NCBI GenBank assembly: GCA_040391785.1
Contig: JBEBXH010000020.1
Location: forward strand, 1-64,000
Length of the DNA stretch: 64,000 nt
Source of the DNA: UBA5239 sp040391785
GTDB taxonomy: Bacteria; Verrucomicrobiota; Lentisphaeria; Victivallales; Victivallaceae
Direction of reading: 5' to 3'
Shown: piece after piece, positions 36,976 to 45,700 of the stretch
How the letters are laid out: each line of letters opens with the position of its first letter
Numbering within the stretch: the first letter of the stretch is position 1
Position numbers and translations under genes: made by a program
Notes under the pieces: generated by a model
What the model saw: only the letters and a program-made list of their open reading frames with translations
Told to the model about the DNA's origin: nothing
Databases searched by the model: none

Positions 36976-37330
36976 GAAAGAAAAAAGAAGAAAGAAGAAA
37001 AAAAAGAAATTCGCTACCGGGTGCTACCCGGGCGTGGGCCGGCGGCGAAACGCCGGTCGCCTGAATGGCGAAACAAATTTTAAGCCGCAGGCGCTACAAA
37101 ATATCCACTGCTCGCCCAAGAGCGAGGTTGAAAAATTGCGAAGCTGATTTTTCGACATTGAGCGGCAGGGCGCTGCCGTCATAATATACACGGACTTACA
37201 TCCGTCTTCGTTACACTACGACGGGACAAGCAAGTTCTTCCCCAATTCAGCAGCCAAGGGCTGCGCCCAATTCAGGCGCTCGCGCCGGCCAATTCTCCAA
37301 TTCAGCAGCCAAGGGCTGCGGCCAATTCCT
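36976..37330. repeat. Cluster of small hairpins and a 24-nt direct repeat between convergent genes
   Basis: After a purine tract (36976-37008) come at least six short stem-loops: CCGGGT-GCT-ACCCGG, CCGGCG-GCGAAA-CGCCGG, GCTCGCCCAAGAGC, CGGCAG-GGCG-CTGCCG, GGCGC-TC-GCGCC and GCAGCC-AAG-GGCTGC. The last occurs twice as part of a 24-nt direct repeat at 37242-37265 and 37297-37320. A CCAATTC spacer recurs five times between 37242 and 37328. The second repeat copy forms the last codons of the SGNH hydrolase gene. No ORF of interest in the stretch. Confidence 0.7.
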
Positions 37331-37937
37331 CCGACATTCGCCGGTAGGCGGCGAAGGTCAGATGCGTGCCATCGGGTTTGGCGTATTCAGCGGCGAGCTG
37401 GCCGGTTTCGTCTTTCAGGACGGTGTGATAATCCATGAAACCGGCGGCGTGGGCGGCGCTCCATTCCTTGAGCATGGCGTTGACTTCGACGATTTTGTCC
37501 TGATACTGGAAGCGGTCCCAGGGGTCCGGATAACGCAGCGGCAGGATACTGCAGGCGTATACGTCGATTCCGGCGTCGATCATCCGGTTGGCCACGGATT
37601 GAATGCGTGAAACCAGCAGCTTGATTTCGGTTTCGATGCCGTTGATGCCGATCATCATGAAAGCGCGTTTCGGGGCGTAGGCGATCACGTCATCCTGGAC
37701 GCGGTAATTCAGCCCGGTGATGTTGTCGCCGGGGATGCCGCGGTTGATCAGCGACACGTGCGGGAAGAATTCATGCAGCGGCCAAGCCCAGGTGATGGAA
37801 TCGCCGAAAAAGACGTTTTCCACCGGTTTGACGCGATCGGTCATGGTCCGGTATTGCAGGATGCTTTTCCATTCGTCGCGGGTGTTGTAAAATTCCAGCA
37901 GGCCTTTCAGGTCGCTTTCGGGAAAAAGGTCGTTCAT
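37302..37937 (-). CDS. SGNH/GDSL-type hydrolase
   Basis: 211 aa. Block I FFGDSITWAW with catalytic Ser47, block II Gly in NRGIPGDNITG, block III GINGIETE in place of GxND, and block V DGTHLTFAAY with the catalytic Asp189/His192 pair. Likely acyl or acetyl esterase acting on glycans; cytoplasmic, as no signal peptide is seen. GAGGAG precedes the ATG at 37937. The last residues (AAALGC) are encoded by a hairpin repeat that recurs downstream, so the 3' end may have been replaced. Divergent from, and probably repressed by, the LacI-type regulator. Confidence 0.88.
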   Translation of the reverse strand: MNDLFPESDLKGLLEFYNTRDEWKSILQYRTMTDRVKPVENVFFGDSITWAWPLHEFFPHVSLINRGIPGDNITGLNYRVQDDVIAYAPKRAFMMIGINGIETEIKLLVSRIQSVANRMIDAGIDVYACSILPLRYPDPWDRFQYQDKIVEVNAMLKEWSAAHAAGFMDYHTVLKDETGQLAAEYAKPDGTHLTFAAYRRMSEELAAALGC

Positions 37938-37992
37938 AGTGTCTCCTCGGTTTTGTATCACGGACTTGATAAAATTCATTCATATTCCAAAA

Positions 37993-38010
37993 ATTTCAAG
38001 TACTTGAAAT
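37993..38010. promoter_or_regulatory. Operator: perfect 18-bp palindrome for the LacI-type regulator
   Basis: ATTTCAAGTACTTGAAAT, fully symmetric, with the central pattern of LacI-family sites. It lies just downstream of the -10 box of the SGNH hydrolase promoter (TTGAAT-16 bp-TATAAT on the minus strand, 38049-38022), where it would block that promoter. Confidence 0.7.
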
Positions 38011-38021
38011 GTATATAAATT

Positions 38022-38049
38022 ATTATATAACCTATTTATAATAATTCAA
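38022..38049 (-). promoter_or_regulatory. Promoter of the SGNH hydrolase gene
   Basis: Minus strand TTGAAT (38049-38044), 16-bp spacer, TATAAT (38027-38022); start site near 38015, within reach of the operator at 37993-38010. Confidence 0.55.
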
Positions 38050-38083
38050 TTATGAGATTGTAAAAAATTTGTCAAAAAAAGTG

Positions 38084-38122
38084 ATTTCAAGCAGTTGACA
38101 AATCCGGCTTTTCCTGTATAAT
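38084..38122 (+). promoter_or_regulatory. Promoter of the LacI-type gene with an overlapping half-conserved operator
   Basis: TTGACA (38095-38100), 16-bp spacer, TATAAT (38117-38122). A degenerate copy of the operator, ATTTCAAGCAGTTGACAAAT (38084-38103), covers the -35 box, which suggests autoregulation by the encoded repressor. Confidence 0.7.
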
Positions 38123-38162
38123 AATATGTATAGCCATTCAATGATAAGGGAAGCTATTTGAA

Positions 38163-39200
38163 ATGATCTCGATGAAAGAAATAGGTAAAATTTGCGGAGT
38201 CGGCGAATCGACGGTGTCGAAAGCGCTCAACGGCCGCGCCGGGATCAAACATGCTACCCGCGAGCGGATCCAGGCCGTGGCCCGCAAGTACGGTTACCAG
38301 CCGAACGCCATGGTGGAATACGTGCAAACGGGCAAGAGCCGCAGTATCGGCATCGCCTGCAACGAGTTCCGCTGTCAGTTCTCCGGGGCCATCATGAACG
38401 GCATTCACGAGGCGCTGCACAAGTATGGCTATGACTCTTATGTAATCAGTTGGGACAAGCTGGTGCGCGACGAAGCCGACATGCTCAGCCGTTTCTCCCG
38501 CCGCCGGGTCGACGGTCTGCTGCTGCTGCCGATGGCCATGCCGCCGTCCTCCACGTATGTTTCTCAGCTTTATTCGTTTCACAACCCGATCGTGCTGGTG
38601 GACCAGTACTGGGGCGTCAGCGAATTTGACTTTATCGGCACCAACAACCGCGAGGCCATGGCGCAAATGACGGAACACCTGATCAAGAGCGGTTACAAGC
38701 GTATCGGCGCGGTCAATTACTCCGGCGTCAGCAGCGGACAGGAGCGCAAAGCGGGCTTCCTGGATGCCATGATCACCAACCATTTGTCGATCAATCCCCG
38801 GCACCTGTGCGAAATCCGGGATTGCGACGCCGATAATACCGATATTTTGAAGAAATTCCTCGACACCTCCGACCGTCCCGAAGCGCTGGTCTGCTTCAAC
38901 GACTATCTGGCGGTCGACACCATGAATGCCGCTTTTGACCTCGGCATCAAAGTTCCCGAAGAGCTGGCGGTGACCGGTTTCGGCAATTTGCCGATCTGCA
39001 AGAAAATCCGCCCCCAGCTGACTACAATCGACCAGCACGCCGAAGAGATTGGCGAACAGGCCGCCGTGCTGCTGATCGACCGCATTACCGGCCGCGAAGA
39101 AGGACCGCGTCAGGAAGTATTAGTTCCTGCCGCGTTAAGAATACGGAATTCAACCAGAGATCTTTCAAAAAACAATGCAACCAGGAGGCAGGGAAAATGA
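38163..39200 (+). CDS. LacI-family transcriptional regulator
   Basis: 345 aa. N-terminal LacI HTH with hinge (MKEIGKICGVGESTVSKALN; RIQAVARKYGYQPNAMVEYV), then a sugar-binding PBP-like domain (VDGLLLLPMAMP; YKRIGAVNYSGVSSG; LAVTGFGNLPICKKIRPQLT). Ligand unknown, probably a sugar from the substrate of the downstream secreted hydrolase. It ends in an ATGA overlap with the pseudopilin gene, the same coupling as the ROK module at 3608. Start could also be the ATG three codons later. Confidence 0.92.
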   Translation: MISMKEIGKICGVGESTVSKALNGRAGIKHATRERIQAVARKYGYQPNAMVEYVQTGKSRSIGIACNEFRCQFSGAIMNGIHEALHKYGYDSYVISWDKLVRDEADMLSRFSRRRVDGLLLLPMAMPPSSTYVSQLYSFHNPIVLVDQYWGVSEFDFIGTNNREAMAQMTEHLIKSGYKRIGAVNYSGVSSGQERKAGFLDAMITNHLSINPRHLCEIRDCDADNTDILKKFLDTSDRPEALVCFNDYLAVDTMNAAFDLGIKVPEELAVTGFGNLPICKKIRPQLTTIDQHAEEIGEQAAVLLIDRITGREEGPRQEVLVPAALRIRNSTRDLSKNNATRRQGK

Positions 39201-39895
39201 AAGTCACAAGGTTTTTTACACTCATTGAATTGCTCGTTGTGATCGCGATCATCGCAATTCTCGCAGCCATGCTGCTGCCGGCACTCAGCCAGGCCCGTGA
39301 CCGGGCTCAATCCAGTAAATGTATAGGCAACCTGAAGCAGATTGGTATGTCCTGTCTGCAGTATGCCGATGACAACGGCGGATTTATGCATGCTGCCAGC
39401 ATCGCAAAAAACGGGAGCCCATATTATTGGGCCAATGCATTATGTGATGAAAAATATATCCCCGTCAGCAATGTCTTTCTTTGTCCCAAAAGATATTCTG
39501 CTTTTAAGGAAAATGTATTTAACAATAATTCCGATGCACTTCGTACCTATGGTTTGAATCGGGATATTGATAAAGAAAGTACTTATGCGGTCTATTATCT
39601 CAATCTCTATAAACCTCGTGCCGGTAAGAGTGCCTCCATTATTTGGTTGGCCGGAGACAGCCTCTATGTCGCCACTGGTTCGACTGAGGGACGACAAACA
39701 GCCCAACTGAGTTGGTCCGATGGTTCGCAGCATTCTATCTCTCTGCGGCACAATTTGACGGGAAATTTAGTTTTTGTGGATAACAGTGTTAGAAGTATGA
39801 ATCCAGGGGACCTTCGAGCGAATAATCCGCTTATTTATCCCGGTATCATGAATTATTATGCTTATGATCGCGGCCCATACGTTAAAACTTTCTAA
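39197..39895 (+). CDS. Type II-style pseudopilin
   Basis: 232 aa. Leader MKVTRF, then the prepilin cleavage/helix signature FTLIELLVVIAIIAILAAML, then LPALSQARDRAQSSKCIGNL as in other lentisphaeral and planctomycete pseudopilins, with the later LSWSDGSQHSISLRHN and LVFVDNSVRSM standing for the 'HXGG..FVDGHV' end. Translationally coupled to the LacI gene (4-nt overlap), followed after 22 nt by a giant secreted glycoside hydrolase. Confidence 0.92.
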   Translation: MKVTRFFTLIELLVVIAIIAILAAMLLPALSQARDRAQSSKCIGNLKQIGMSCLQYADDNGGFMHAASIAKNGSPYYWANALCDEKYIPVSNVFLCPKRYSAFKENVFNNNSDALRTYGLNRDIDKESTYAVYYLNLYKPRAGKSASIIWLAGDSLYVATGSTEGRQTAQLSWSDGSQHSISLRHNLTGNLVFVDNSVRSMNPGDLRANNPLIYPGIMNYYAYDRGPYVKTF

Positions 39896-39917
39896 TCGTT
39901 AAATTTCCGGAGTAATT

Positions 39918-42900
39918 ATGAAGAAATCAATACTATTTACCATCGGCGCTTTGGTGCTGACGGCTACGGCAGGCGAGGTGTCGTTCCTGAACGGCTCATT
40001 TGAGCAGGGGACCAACCAATACTGGACCAATCAGCAGGGCATGGTTCGGATCGATACCACGGACTCTACTGACGGCAAACAGTGTCTTGTGATCACGCCG
40101 GCCGACGGCAAACGCGTCGATATCGCCCAGGGCGTCAAACTTGAATCCGGCGCCGTGTATGTGATTTCCTTCGATGCCCGCTGCGGCGAAGAGGGCGGCA
40201 CCCCGGAATTGACCATGCCGTTCATGCTGCAGGGCGAAAAGGGCCCGCTGAGCATGTTTGCACCGCGTGGCGAACAGAAAAAACAGCTCGACACACCCGC
40301 GGCATTGACATCTAAATGGCAGACATTCACCTATGAAGCCGGTCCGTTCCCGGAACAGTTCCAGGGCAAGGACGTCACCAAGATCATGATTTATTTCCGC
40401 GTCAAGGGCGAGGGCCGGGTTTATCTGGACAATATCAAAGTCAGTACCAAGGAAGGCTCTGGCGCCGTGGAGTCGCAGCCGAAGGCCGAAGCCAAACAGG
40501 CACCGGCTCCGAAAGCCGAAGTAAAACCTGCGCCGGCCCCGAAGGCCGAAACCAAGCCGGCTCCGAAAGCCGAAGCCAAACCGGCAGCGCAATCGCAGCC
40601 GAAAGCCGAGGGCACCAATCTGCTTAAAAATGGTTCGTTCGAGCAGGGCGTGGCGAGTTACTGGATCAATACGTCCGATGTGGCCAAACCTTTCTCCGAT
40701 GACGCCACCGACGGCAAAAAGAGCCTGGAAGTCACCACCCGCGAGAACCGTAATATCAACATCGTACAGGGCTTCGATTTCACCCCCGGCAAACTGTACC
40801 AAGTCAGCTTTGACGCCCGTGTCGAAGCCGCGGAAGAAGTGCCGAACGTCAAGCTCACGTTCATGATGCAGGCCGCAACCAAGCCGCTGGCGTTCTACGC
40901 CCCCCGGGGCGACCAGAAGGCCCTGCTTGATGCTCCCGCCGCACTGACCACCAGCTGGAAGACCTTCACCTACACCGTCGGTCCGTTCCCGGAAAAATAC
41001 GGCGAGACCGAAGTCAAGAAAATCATGCTTTATTTCAACATCAAGGCTCCGGGCAAAGTTTACCTCGACAATGTCACGGTCATTGAAGTCGAGCCCCCTG
41101 CTCCGGATATCACCTTCAATCTGCCGAATCCGGTTCAGGTTTATGACAACCTGCCCGAGCTCAAAGTCGTGGCTCAGGTCGGCGAAGGTTCGTTGAAAGT
41201 TACGGTTACGGACGGCTTCGGCCGTCCGGTCCTTTCCCGCGAAGGACCTACCGGAGTAAACGAACTATTAGTAGCACTCCCCGGCCCGGACTATTACCTG
41301 CTCCGGGCTGAAATTATTAAGGGGGGCAAGGTCGAGAAGCATCTGGAAACCTCGATGATGGTGACCACGCCGCTTCCCGGCGATTATTATGAAACTGCCC
41401 ACCCGGCTTTTGGCGTGTGGGGCGGTTTAACCCCGGAGCTGCGGGCGCTGGCTGGCGCCAAATGGGATCGCCAGCTTTTTTTCACCTTTTTCCAGAAGGA
41501 TGATTTTCAGCCGACGCCCCCAACCCCTGAGAAGATTGCCGAACGCGAACCGATCAAAATCATTCGCTGCATGAACGTGATGCATCCCTTTAAAAAGATG
41601 GTTCCCTACACTCATGAGGAGTTGATGGTCCAGAAGGAGAAGCTGATCAAAGAAGTCGTTTCGCGCAAGGGCCTGGTCGACGTGTGGGAAACCCAGAACG
41701 AACCGATGGTCGGCGAGAACTTCCACGGCACCATGAACGACGTCATGGACATCATCCGCATGGAAAGCGAAGTCGTCCGCCAGTACGACCCCGGCGCCAA
41801 AGTCGCCGGCATCTGCATCAACCCGATGAACGCCAACCAGTACAACCAGTACGTCGGTTATTACCGCAATCACGGCATTGCCGATTACATCGATTCGATC
41901 ATGCTGCATCCGTATATCCCCGGCGCACAGAGCCCGGATGCCTCGGGTTACGTCGACATCCTGAACCGCCTCGGGCGTGAAGTTTCGACACTGGCCGGGC
42001 GCAAGGTCCCCATGTACATCAGCGAAATCGGTTATTCCACCCGCCCCGGCGGCGAAGTCAGCGAAATCCAGCAGGCCGCCTATCTGGCCCGCGTGGTACT
42101 GCTGAACCGTCTCGTCCCGGACCTCGTGGCCTGTGTCTGGCACATCGGGCTGTGGAACGACGCCACCAGCCAGCGCGAACTCGACTTCGGCCTGCTGCGC
42201 AAGCACGGCAAGGGCGATGCCAAGCGCGAACCCAAGCCGGCCTTCGCCGCCTGGGCCACCGTCTCGCGGCAAACTTACAACGCGGAATTCATCCGCGAAC
42301 TCAATATCGGCCGTCAGGTCCGCGTGCTGTTGTTTGACCGTCAGGGCACGCCGCTGATCGTGGCTTATTCACTGACCCCCGACACCGCCAATTTCCAGCT
42401 GCCGATCAACCAGTCCGAAGTGACCATCACCGAAGTTTGCGGTAAAACCTATACCCATCCGCTGAAGGATGGCATCCTGTCGCTGAAGCTGACCGAGGCC
42501 CCGGTGTACATCAGCGGCGGTTCGCTGGCCGACTTCAATTCCGATAAGTTCGCCGCCACCTTCAATCCGGAGGTCCTCCAGACCACCGCCGGCGTGCCAC
42601 TGAATATCGACATCACGCTGCCGGAAGGGCTGAAAGGCAGCATCCGCGTACAGAACATGTCTTTCGCCGAAGCCGCCGTCAAGGGCAGCGGCCGCAAATG
42701 GCAGGTCTCCATCACCCCGGGCAAAGACGTCAAGCCCGGCATCAACGATATTTTCATCCGTCTCGACGACAATGGCAGCAGCCGTTATATCTGGCAGAAA
42801 ACGCTCGAAATCCTGCCGCCGCTGAGCCTGAAAAACATCGTCGCCGCCAATAACGGCAAACTGCCCGCCATCAGTTTCGAAGTCGCCGCCAACGGCGGTG

Positions 42901-43730
42901 CCATCCCGCAGGCGAAACTCGAAATCTTGGCCGACGGCAAAACCGTACTGGCCACCGCTCAGGTCGACGCCGGCAAAACCTATAAACTGCCGCTGCAGAA
43001 CACCAGTTACGGACGCCCGGTCACCTACCAGGCCCGCTTCACCGCTTCCGGCAGCAACGTCTGGACGCAGAAGCTCCCGGCTGACATCCTGCCCGTGGCG
43101 ATTCCGTATGCCAAAGATGCGCTGAACACCGCCATCGACAAATGGCCCGCCCGCGGCGAGTACTCCATTGCCGACGGCACCCCGAGCCGCCACGCCATAA
43201 ACGGCGACTTCGACCGCCCGGAAGGCACCATCAAACTGGCCTACGACGACAAAAACCTCTACTTCTCGGTCAATACCAAAGACAAAACCGTCAGCACCCG
43301 CGACGGCGCATCGATGTGGGATGGCGACTCGCTGCAGATCGCCGTCAGCGTGCCGCAGAAGTTCATGATCCGCCCGAATAACGACGGAATTCAGGAAACC
43401 GCCTACGCCGAATTCGGCATCAAGGCCGCCGGCAACCAGCCCGATTCCTGGGTTTGGGCCAGTATGAACCTGAATGAAATGCCGTTGAACGCCCCGATCC
43501 CGAATCTGGTCAGCCGCCACACCCGCGAGGGCGAAGTGACGCACTACCTCTTTGCGATTTCGTGGCAGACGCTGAACATCAAACCCTCCACGGCCATGCC
43601 GCTGGGCATCAGCATCCTGATCAACGACCGCGACGCAGGCAAGAGCCGTCATTGGACCGAATGGTACGGCGGCATTGCCGACGGCAAGGTCCCCGCCCGC
43701 TACGGCCAGGCCGTCCTGCTCGCCAAGTAA
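39918..43730 (+). CDS. Giant secreted multidomain glycoside hydrolase (clan GH-A-like barrel)
   Basis: 1270 aa. Signal peptide (MKKSILFTIGALVLTATAG). Two homologous CBM4/CBM22-like modules (about 20-165 and 232-385, each starting with NGSFEQG and ending YLDN[I/V]) are joined by a Pro/Ala/Lys linker of repeated KAEAKPAP units (190-230). About 490-800 is a TIM barrel: VWETQNEPM holds the probable acid/base Glu595, and MYISEIGYSTRPG the probable nucleophile Glu703, the NEP/xxE pattern of clan GH-A (GH39/GH5-like). About 1085-1270 is a CBM9/DOMON-like domain (DGASMWDGDSLQIAVSVPQ). Substrate unknown; likely controlled by the LacI-type protein two genes upstream. GGAG lies 9 nt before the ATG. Confidence 0.88.
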   Translation: MKKSILFTIGALVLTATAGEVSFLNGSFEQGTNQYWTNQQGMVRIDTTDSTDGKQCLVITPADGKRVDIAQGVKLESGAVYVISFDARCGEEGGTPELTMPFMLQGEKGPLSMFAPRGEQKKQLDTPAALTSKWQTFTYEAGPFPEQFQGKDVTKIMIYFRVKGEGRVYLDNIKVSTKEGSGAVESQPKAEAKQAPAPKAEVKPAPAPKAETKPAPKAEAKPAAQSQPKAEGTNLLKNGSFEQGVASYWINTSDVAKPFSDDATDGKKSLEVTTRENRNINIVQGFDFTPGKLYQVSFDARVEAAEEVPNVKLTFMMQAATKPLAFYAPRGDQKALLDAPAALTTSWKTFTYTVGPFPEKYGETEVKKIMLYFNIKAPGKVYLDNVTVIEVEPPAPDITFNLPNPVQVYDNLPELKVVAQVGEGSLKVTVTDGFGRPVLSREGPTGVNELLVALPGPDYYLLRAEIIKGGKVEKHLETSMMVTTPLPGDYYETAHPAFGVWGGLTPELRALAGAKWDRQLFFTFFQKDDFQPTPPTPEKIAEREPIKIIRCMNVMHPFKKMVPYTHEELMVQKEKLIKEVVSRKGLVDVWETQNEPMVGENFHGTMNDVMDIIRMESEVVRQYDPGAKVAGICINPMNANQYNQYVGYYRNHGIADYIDSIMLHPYIPGAQSPDASGYVDILNRLGREVSTLAGRKVPMYISEIGYSTRPGGEVSEIQQAAYLARVVLLNRLVPDLVACVWHIGLWNDATSQRELDFGLLRKHGKGDAKREPKPAFAAWATVSRQTYNAEFIRELNIGRQVRVLLFDRQGTPLIVAYSLTPDTANFQLPINQSEVTITEVCGKTYTHPLKDGILSLKLTEAPVYISGGSLADFNSDKFAATFNPEVLQTTAGVPLNIDITLPEGLKGSIRVQNMSFAEAAVKGSGRKWQVSITPGKDVKPGINDIFIRLDDNGSSRYIWQKTLEILPPLSLKNIVAANNGKLPAISFEVAANGGAIPQAKLEILADGKTVLATAQVDAGKTYKLPLQNTSYGRPVTYQARFTASGSNVWTQKLPADILPVAIPYAKDALNTAIDKWPARGEYSIADGTPSRHAINGDFDRPEGTIKLAYDDKNLYFSVNTKDKTVSTRDGASMWDGDSLQIAVSVPQKFMIRPNNDGIQETAYAEFGIKAAGNQPDSWVWASMNLNEMPLNAPIPNLVSRHTREGEVTHYLFAISWQTLNIKPSTAMPLGISILINDRDAGKSRHWTEWYGGIADGKVPARYGQAVLLAK

Positions 43731-44474
43731 GCCGATTAAAAGGCAGGCCAATTCGGCCTGCCGCTAGTGCGCGAGGAACGCGGAGTTCCTCTGTTAAACT
43801 CAAAACGGTTGATTTTGTTTGCCTATTTCTGCTTATCGAGAAAAATAAGAATTTGATGAACAATTGAAGTAGATTTGCTGCTCTGGGAGACATTTCTAAT
43901 GATTGAGGAGTTATAACCCATACTACTCAACTTGAAAATTACCGCGACTCGCATGATCCCTATCGTCTTGGACTCAAATTTTCTGGATATTTGTTTATGC
44001 TTTCTTCCGATGTATTTTCGGTATCGAAACAAATGACGGAACATTAAGGAAGGACAGTACAAAATTGAGGGAATTTAAACTTTGCAGAAAACGGAAAATC
44101 GGATCAGCCGCGTCTATTTCCCAATAATAAACTGGTTGGCAAAGTATTCTGCTGATTAACGTACAAAGTATTGTCGAACACATGACTCTGGAAATGAACA
44201 TACGTTATTTCTTCCACGCATCAATGTCCCTGAACAACTTCAAGCAATCAAACGAATCCTGAACTATTGACAGATTCAATATTTGAACGTTGCATTCAAG
44301 AAAGTTATCCTTTGCATGATTTTTTCCATTGGATCACCTCAAATGTAACTTTTGCCAATGATTTAATCATATCCACTATGGTATCTTTTCAGGGGGTATC
44401 GAAGAAAGATTCAGTATGGTCAAGAAATAAACAGTTAATAAGGAATGCTCTGTATTTTCTGCATAATCAGAAAT
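43731..44474. other. Gene-poor stretch between the glycoside hydrolase and the accessory region
   Basis: A perfect 8-bp hairpin (GGCAGGCC-AATTC-GGCCTGCC, 43742-43762) follows the hydrolase stop, then GAGGAAC-GCGGA-GTTCCTC. No U-run follows either. From 43800 on the DNA is AT-rich, and the short frames present (for example 43995-44201 minus) show no recognisable protein. It marks the switch from GC-rich chromosomal genes to the lower-GC accessory region and may hold decayed sequence. A 13-bp motif at 44276-44288 recurs near another sigma-54 promoter. Confidence 0.5.
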
Positions 44475-44489
44475 TGGCATATGATTTGC
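44475..44489 (+). promoter_or_regulatory. Sigma-54 promoter of the MoxR-vWA-ankyrin operon
   Basis: TGGCATATGATTTGC: -24 element TGGCA and -12 element TTGC with exactly 10 bp between GG and GC, then TTATT as at the other sites of this cluster. Expected start near 44501, 57 nt before the moxR-like ATG. Confidence 0.75.
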
Positions 44490-44557
44490 TTATTCTATCG
44501 CCGTACAAGTTTTATCGGCAAATGAAAAACAAAATATAGGTAGAAAGGTTTATTCAT

Positions 44558-45700
44558 ATGGCAAACACAATTCTTGATATGCACAATCAAATTTCCACAG
44601 AGAATCTGGAGACATTGGTACGGCATCAGCTCCGGCTGATCTTCAATAAACCGGAACTGGCGAAGTTTCTCCCGCCGTTGATGGTGTGGGGGGCGCCGGG
44701 GATCGGGAAATCCTCGATTTTGCGGTCGATTGCGGCGGAAATGGAGATCGGATTCATCGACGTGCGCCTGGCTCAGCGTGAGCCGGTCGATATCCGTGGA
44801 TTGCCGGTCCCCGACGGCGACCGGGTTCGCTGGCTGGTCTCCGCCGATTGGCCGCGCGACCCGGCAAGCCGCGGAATCATCCTTTTCGACGAATTGACCG
44901 CGGCCGATCGCAGTTTGCAGGTCGCCGCCTATGAGTTTATCCTCGACCGGCGGCTCGGCGAGCTGTATCAGGTCCCGGACGGTTGGTACATCTGCGGCGC
45001 GGGCAATCGCGTGGAGGATTCCGCCGTGGCCATGACCATGAGTTCTGCGTTGGCCAACCGTTTCCTCCATGTCGAACTCCGCGAAGATGCGGAACTGTGG
45101 ATTCAGTGGGGGCTTCAGAATAATATCCATCCCGCCGTGCTTGGATTTATCCGTTTCCGGCCGGACCTGCTGTTTCACCAGGAAAATGAAAATCTCGAGC
45201 GCGGCTGGCCGAGCCCGCGCAGCTGGGAACGGGTCAGCACCATGCTGCATTCATTCGGGAGTGAATCGGAAACGCTTCTCTGCAAAATTATTTACGGGTT
45301 GGTCGGCAATCAGATCGGGGTGGAATTCTGCGTATTTCGTAAAATCTCGGAGGAACTTGACAACGTTTACGAGGTGATGACCAATCCATCGAAAAAGATC
45401 AATGTTCCGGAAAAAGCGGATCGCAAATACGCTTTTTGCGCCGCCATTTCCTATCATCTCTGGCGCGGCCAGAACGAGGCGGAAGGCAAAATTCTGCTCG
45501 ATGGTTTTTACCGGATCGCCATCAAGCTGCCGAGCGACTTCGCATCCATGCTGATGACGGACGCCATGGCCGGCAAGTGCAAGGCGGACACCCCCATATT
45601 TGCCGATAAACTTTTCAATCATCCAGGTTATGCGAAATGGGCGGAGCTCCACGGCAAAGCCTTGCGGGCAAGAATGAACAAAAAAGCGGTTCTCGCATGA
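44558..45700 (+). CDS. MoxR-family AAA+ ATPase
   Basis: 380 aa. Walker A WGAPGIGKSS at residues about 44-53, Walker B GIILFDELTAADRSLQVAAY at about 106-125, sensor 1 ICGAGNRVEDSAVAMTM and an ALANRFLHVEL arginine-finger region. MoxR ATPases work with a vWA-domain partner as chaperones or metal-insertion/remodelling machines; the partner is the next gene, overlapping by 4 nt. Ribosome site GAAAGG. Driven by a sigma-54 promoter. Confidence 0.9.
   Translation: MANTILDMHNQISTENLETLVRHQLRLIFNKPELAKFLPPLMVWGAPGIGKSSILRSIAAEMEIGFIDVRLAQREPVDIRGLPVPDGDRVRWLVSADWPRDPASRGIILFDELTAADRSLQVAAYEFILDRRLGELYQVPDGWYICGAGNRVEDSAVAMTMSSALANRFLHVELREDAELWIQWGLQNNIHPAVLGFIRFRPDLLFHQENENLERGWPSPRSWERVSTMLHSFGSESETLLCKIIYGLVGNQIGVEFCVFRKISEELDNVYEVMTNPSKKINVPEKADRKYAFCAAISYHLWRGQNEAEGKILLDGFYRIAIKLPSDFASMLMTDAMAGKCKADTPIFADKLFNHPGYAKWAELHGKALRARMNKKAVLA

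Noticed and set aside
37242..37320. Possible CRISPR-like direct repeats
   Set aside because: Only two copies of the 24-nt unit, 31-nt spacing, internal hairpins and variable flanking hairpins; no cas genes. Better read as REP-like hairpin repeats.
43823..44201. Possible degraded transposase between the hydrolase and the accessory cluster
   Set aside because: Short minus-strand frames here show no DDE or Y-recombinase motif, and I found no terminal inverted repeats or target duplications; left as unassigned AT-rich DNA.
44267..44539. A 90-codon frame just before the MoxR gene
   Set aside because: It begins only with TTG, has no ribosome site and no recognisable motif, and the sigma-54 promoter at 44475-44489 lies inside it.
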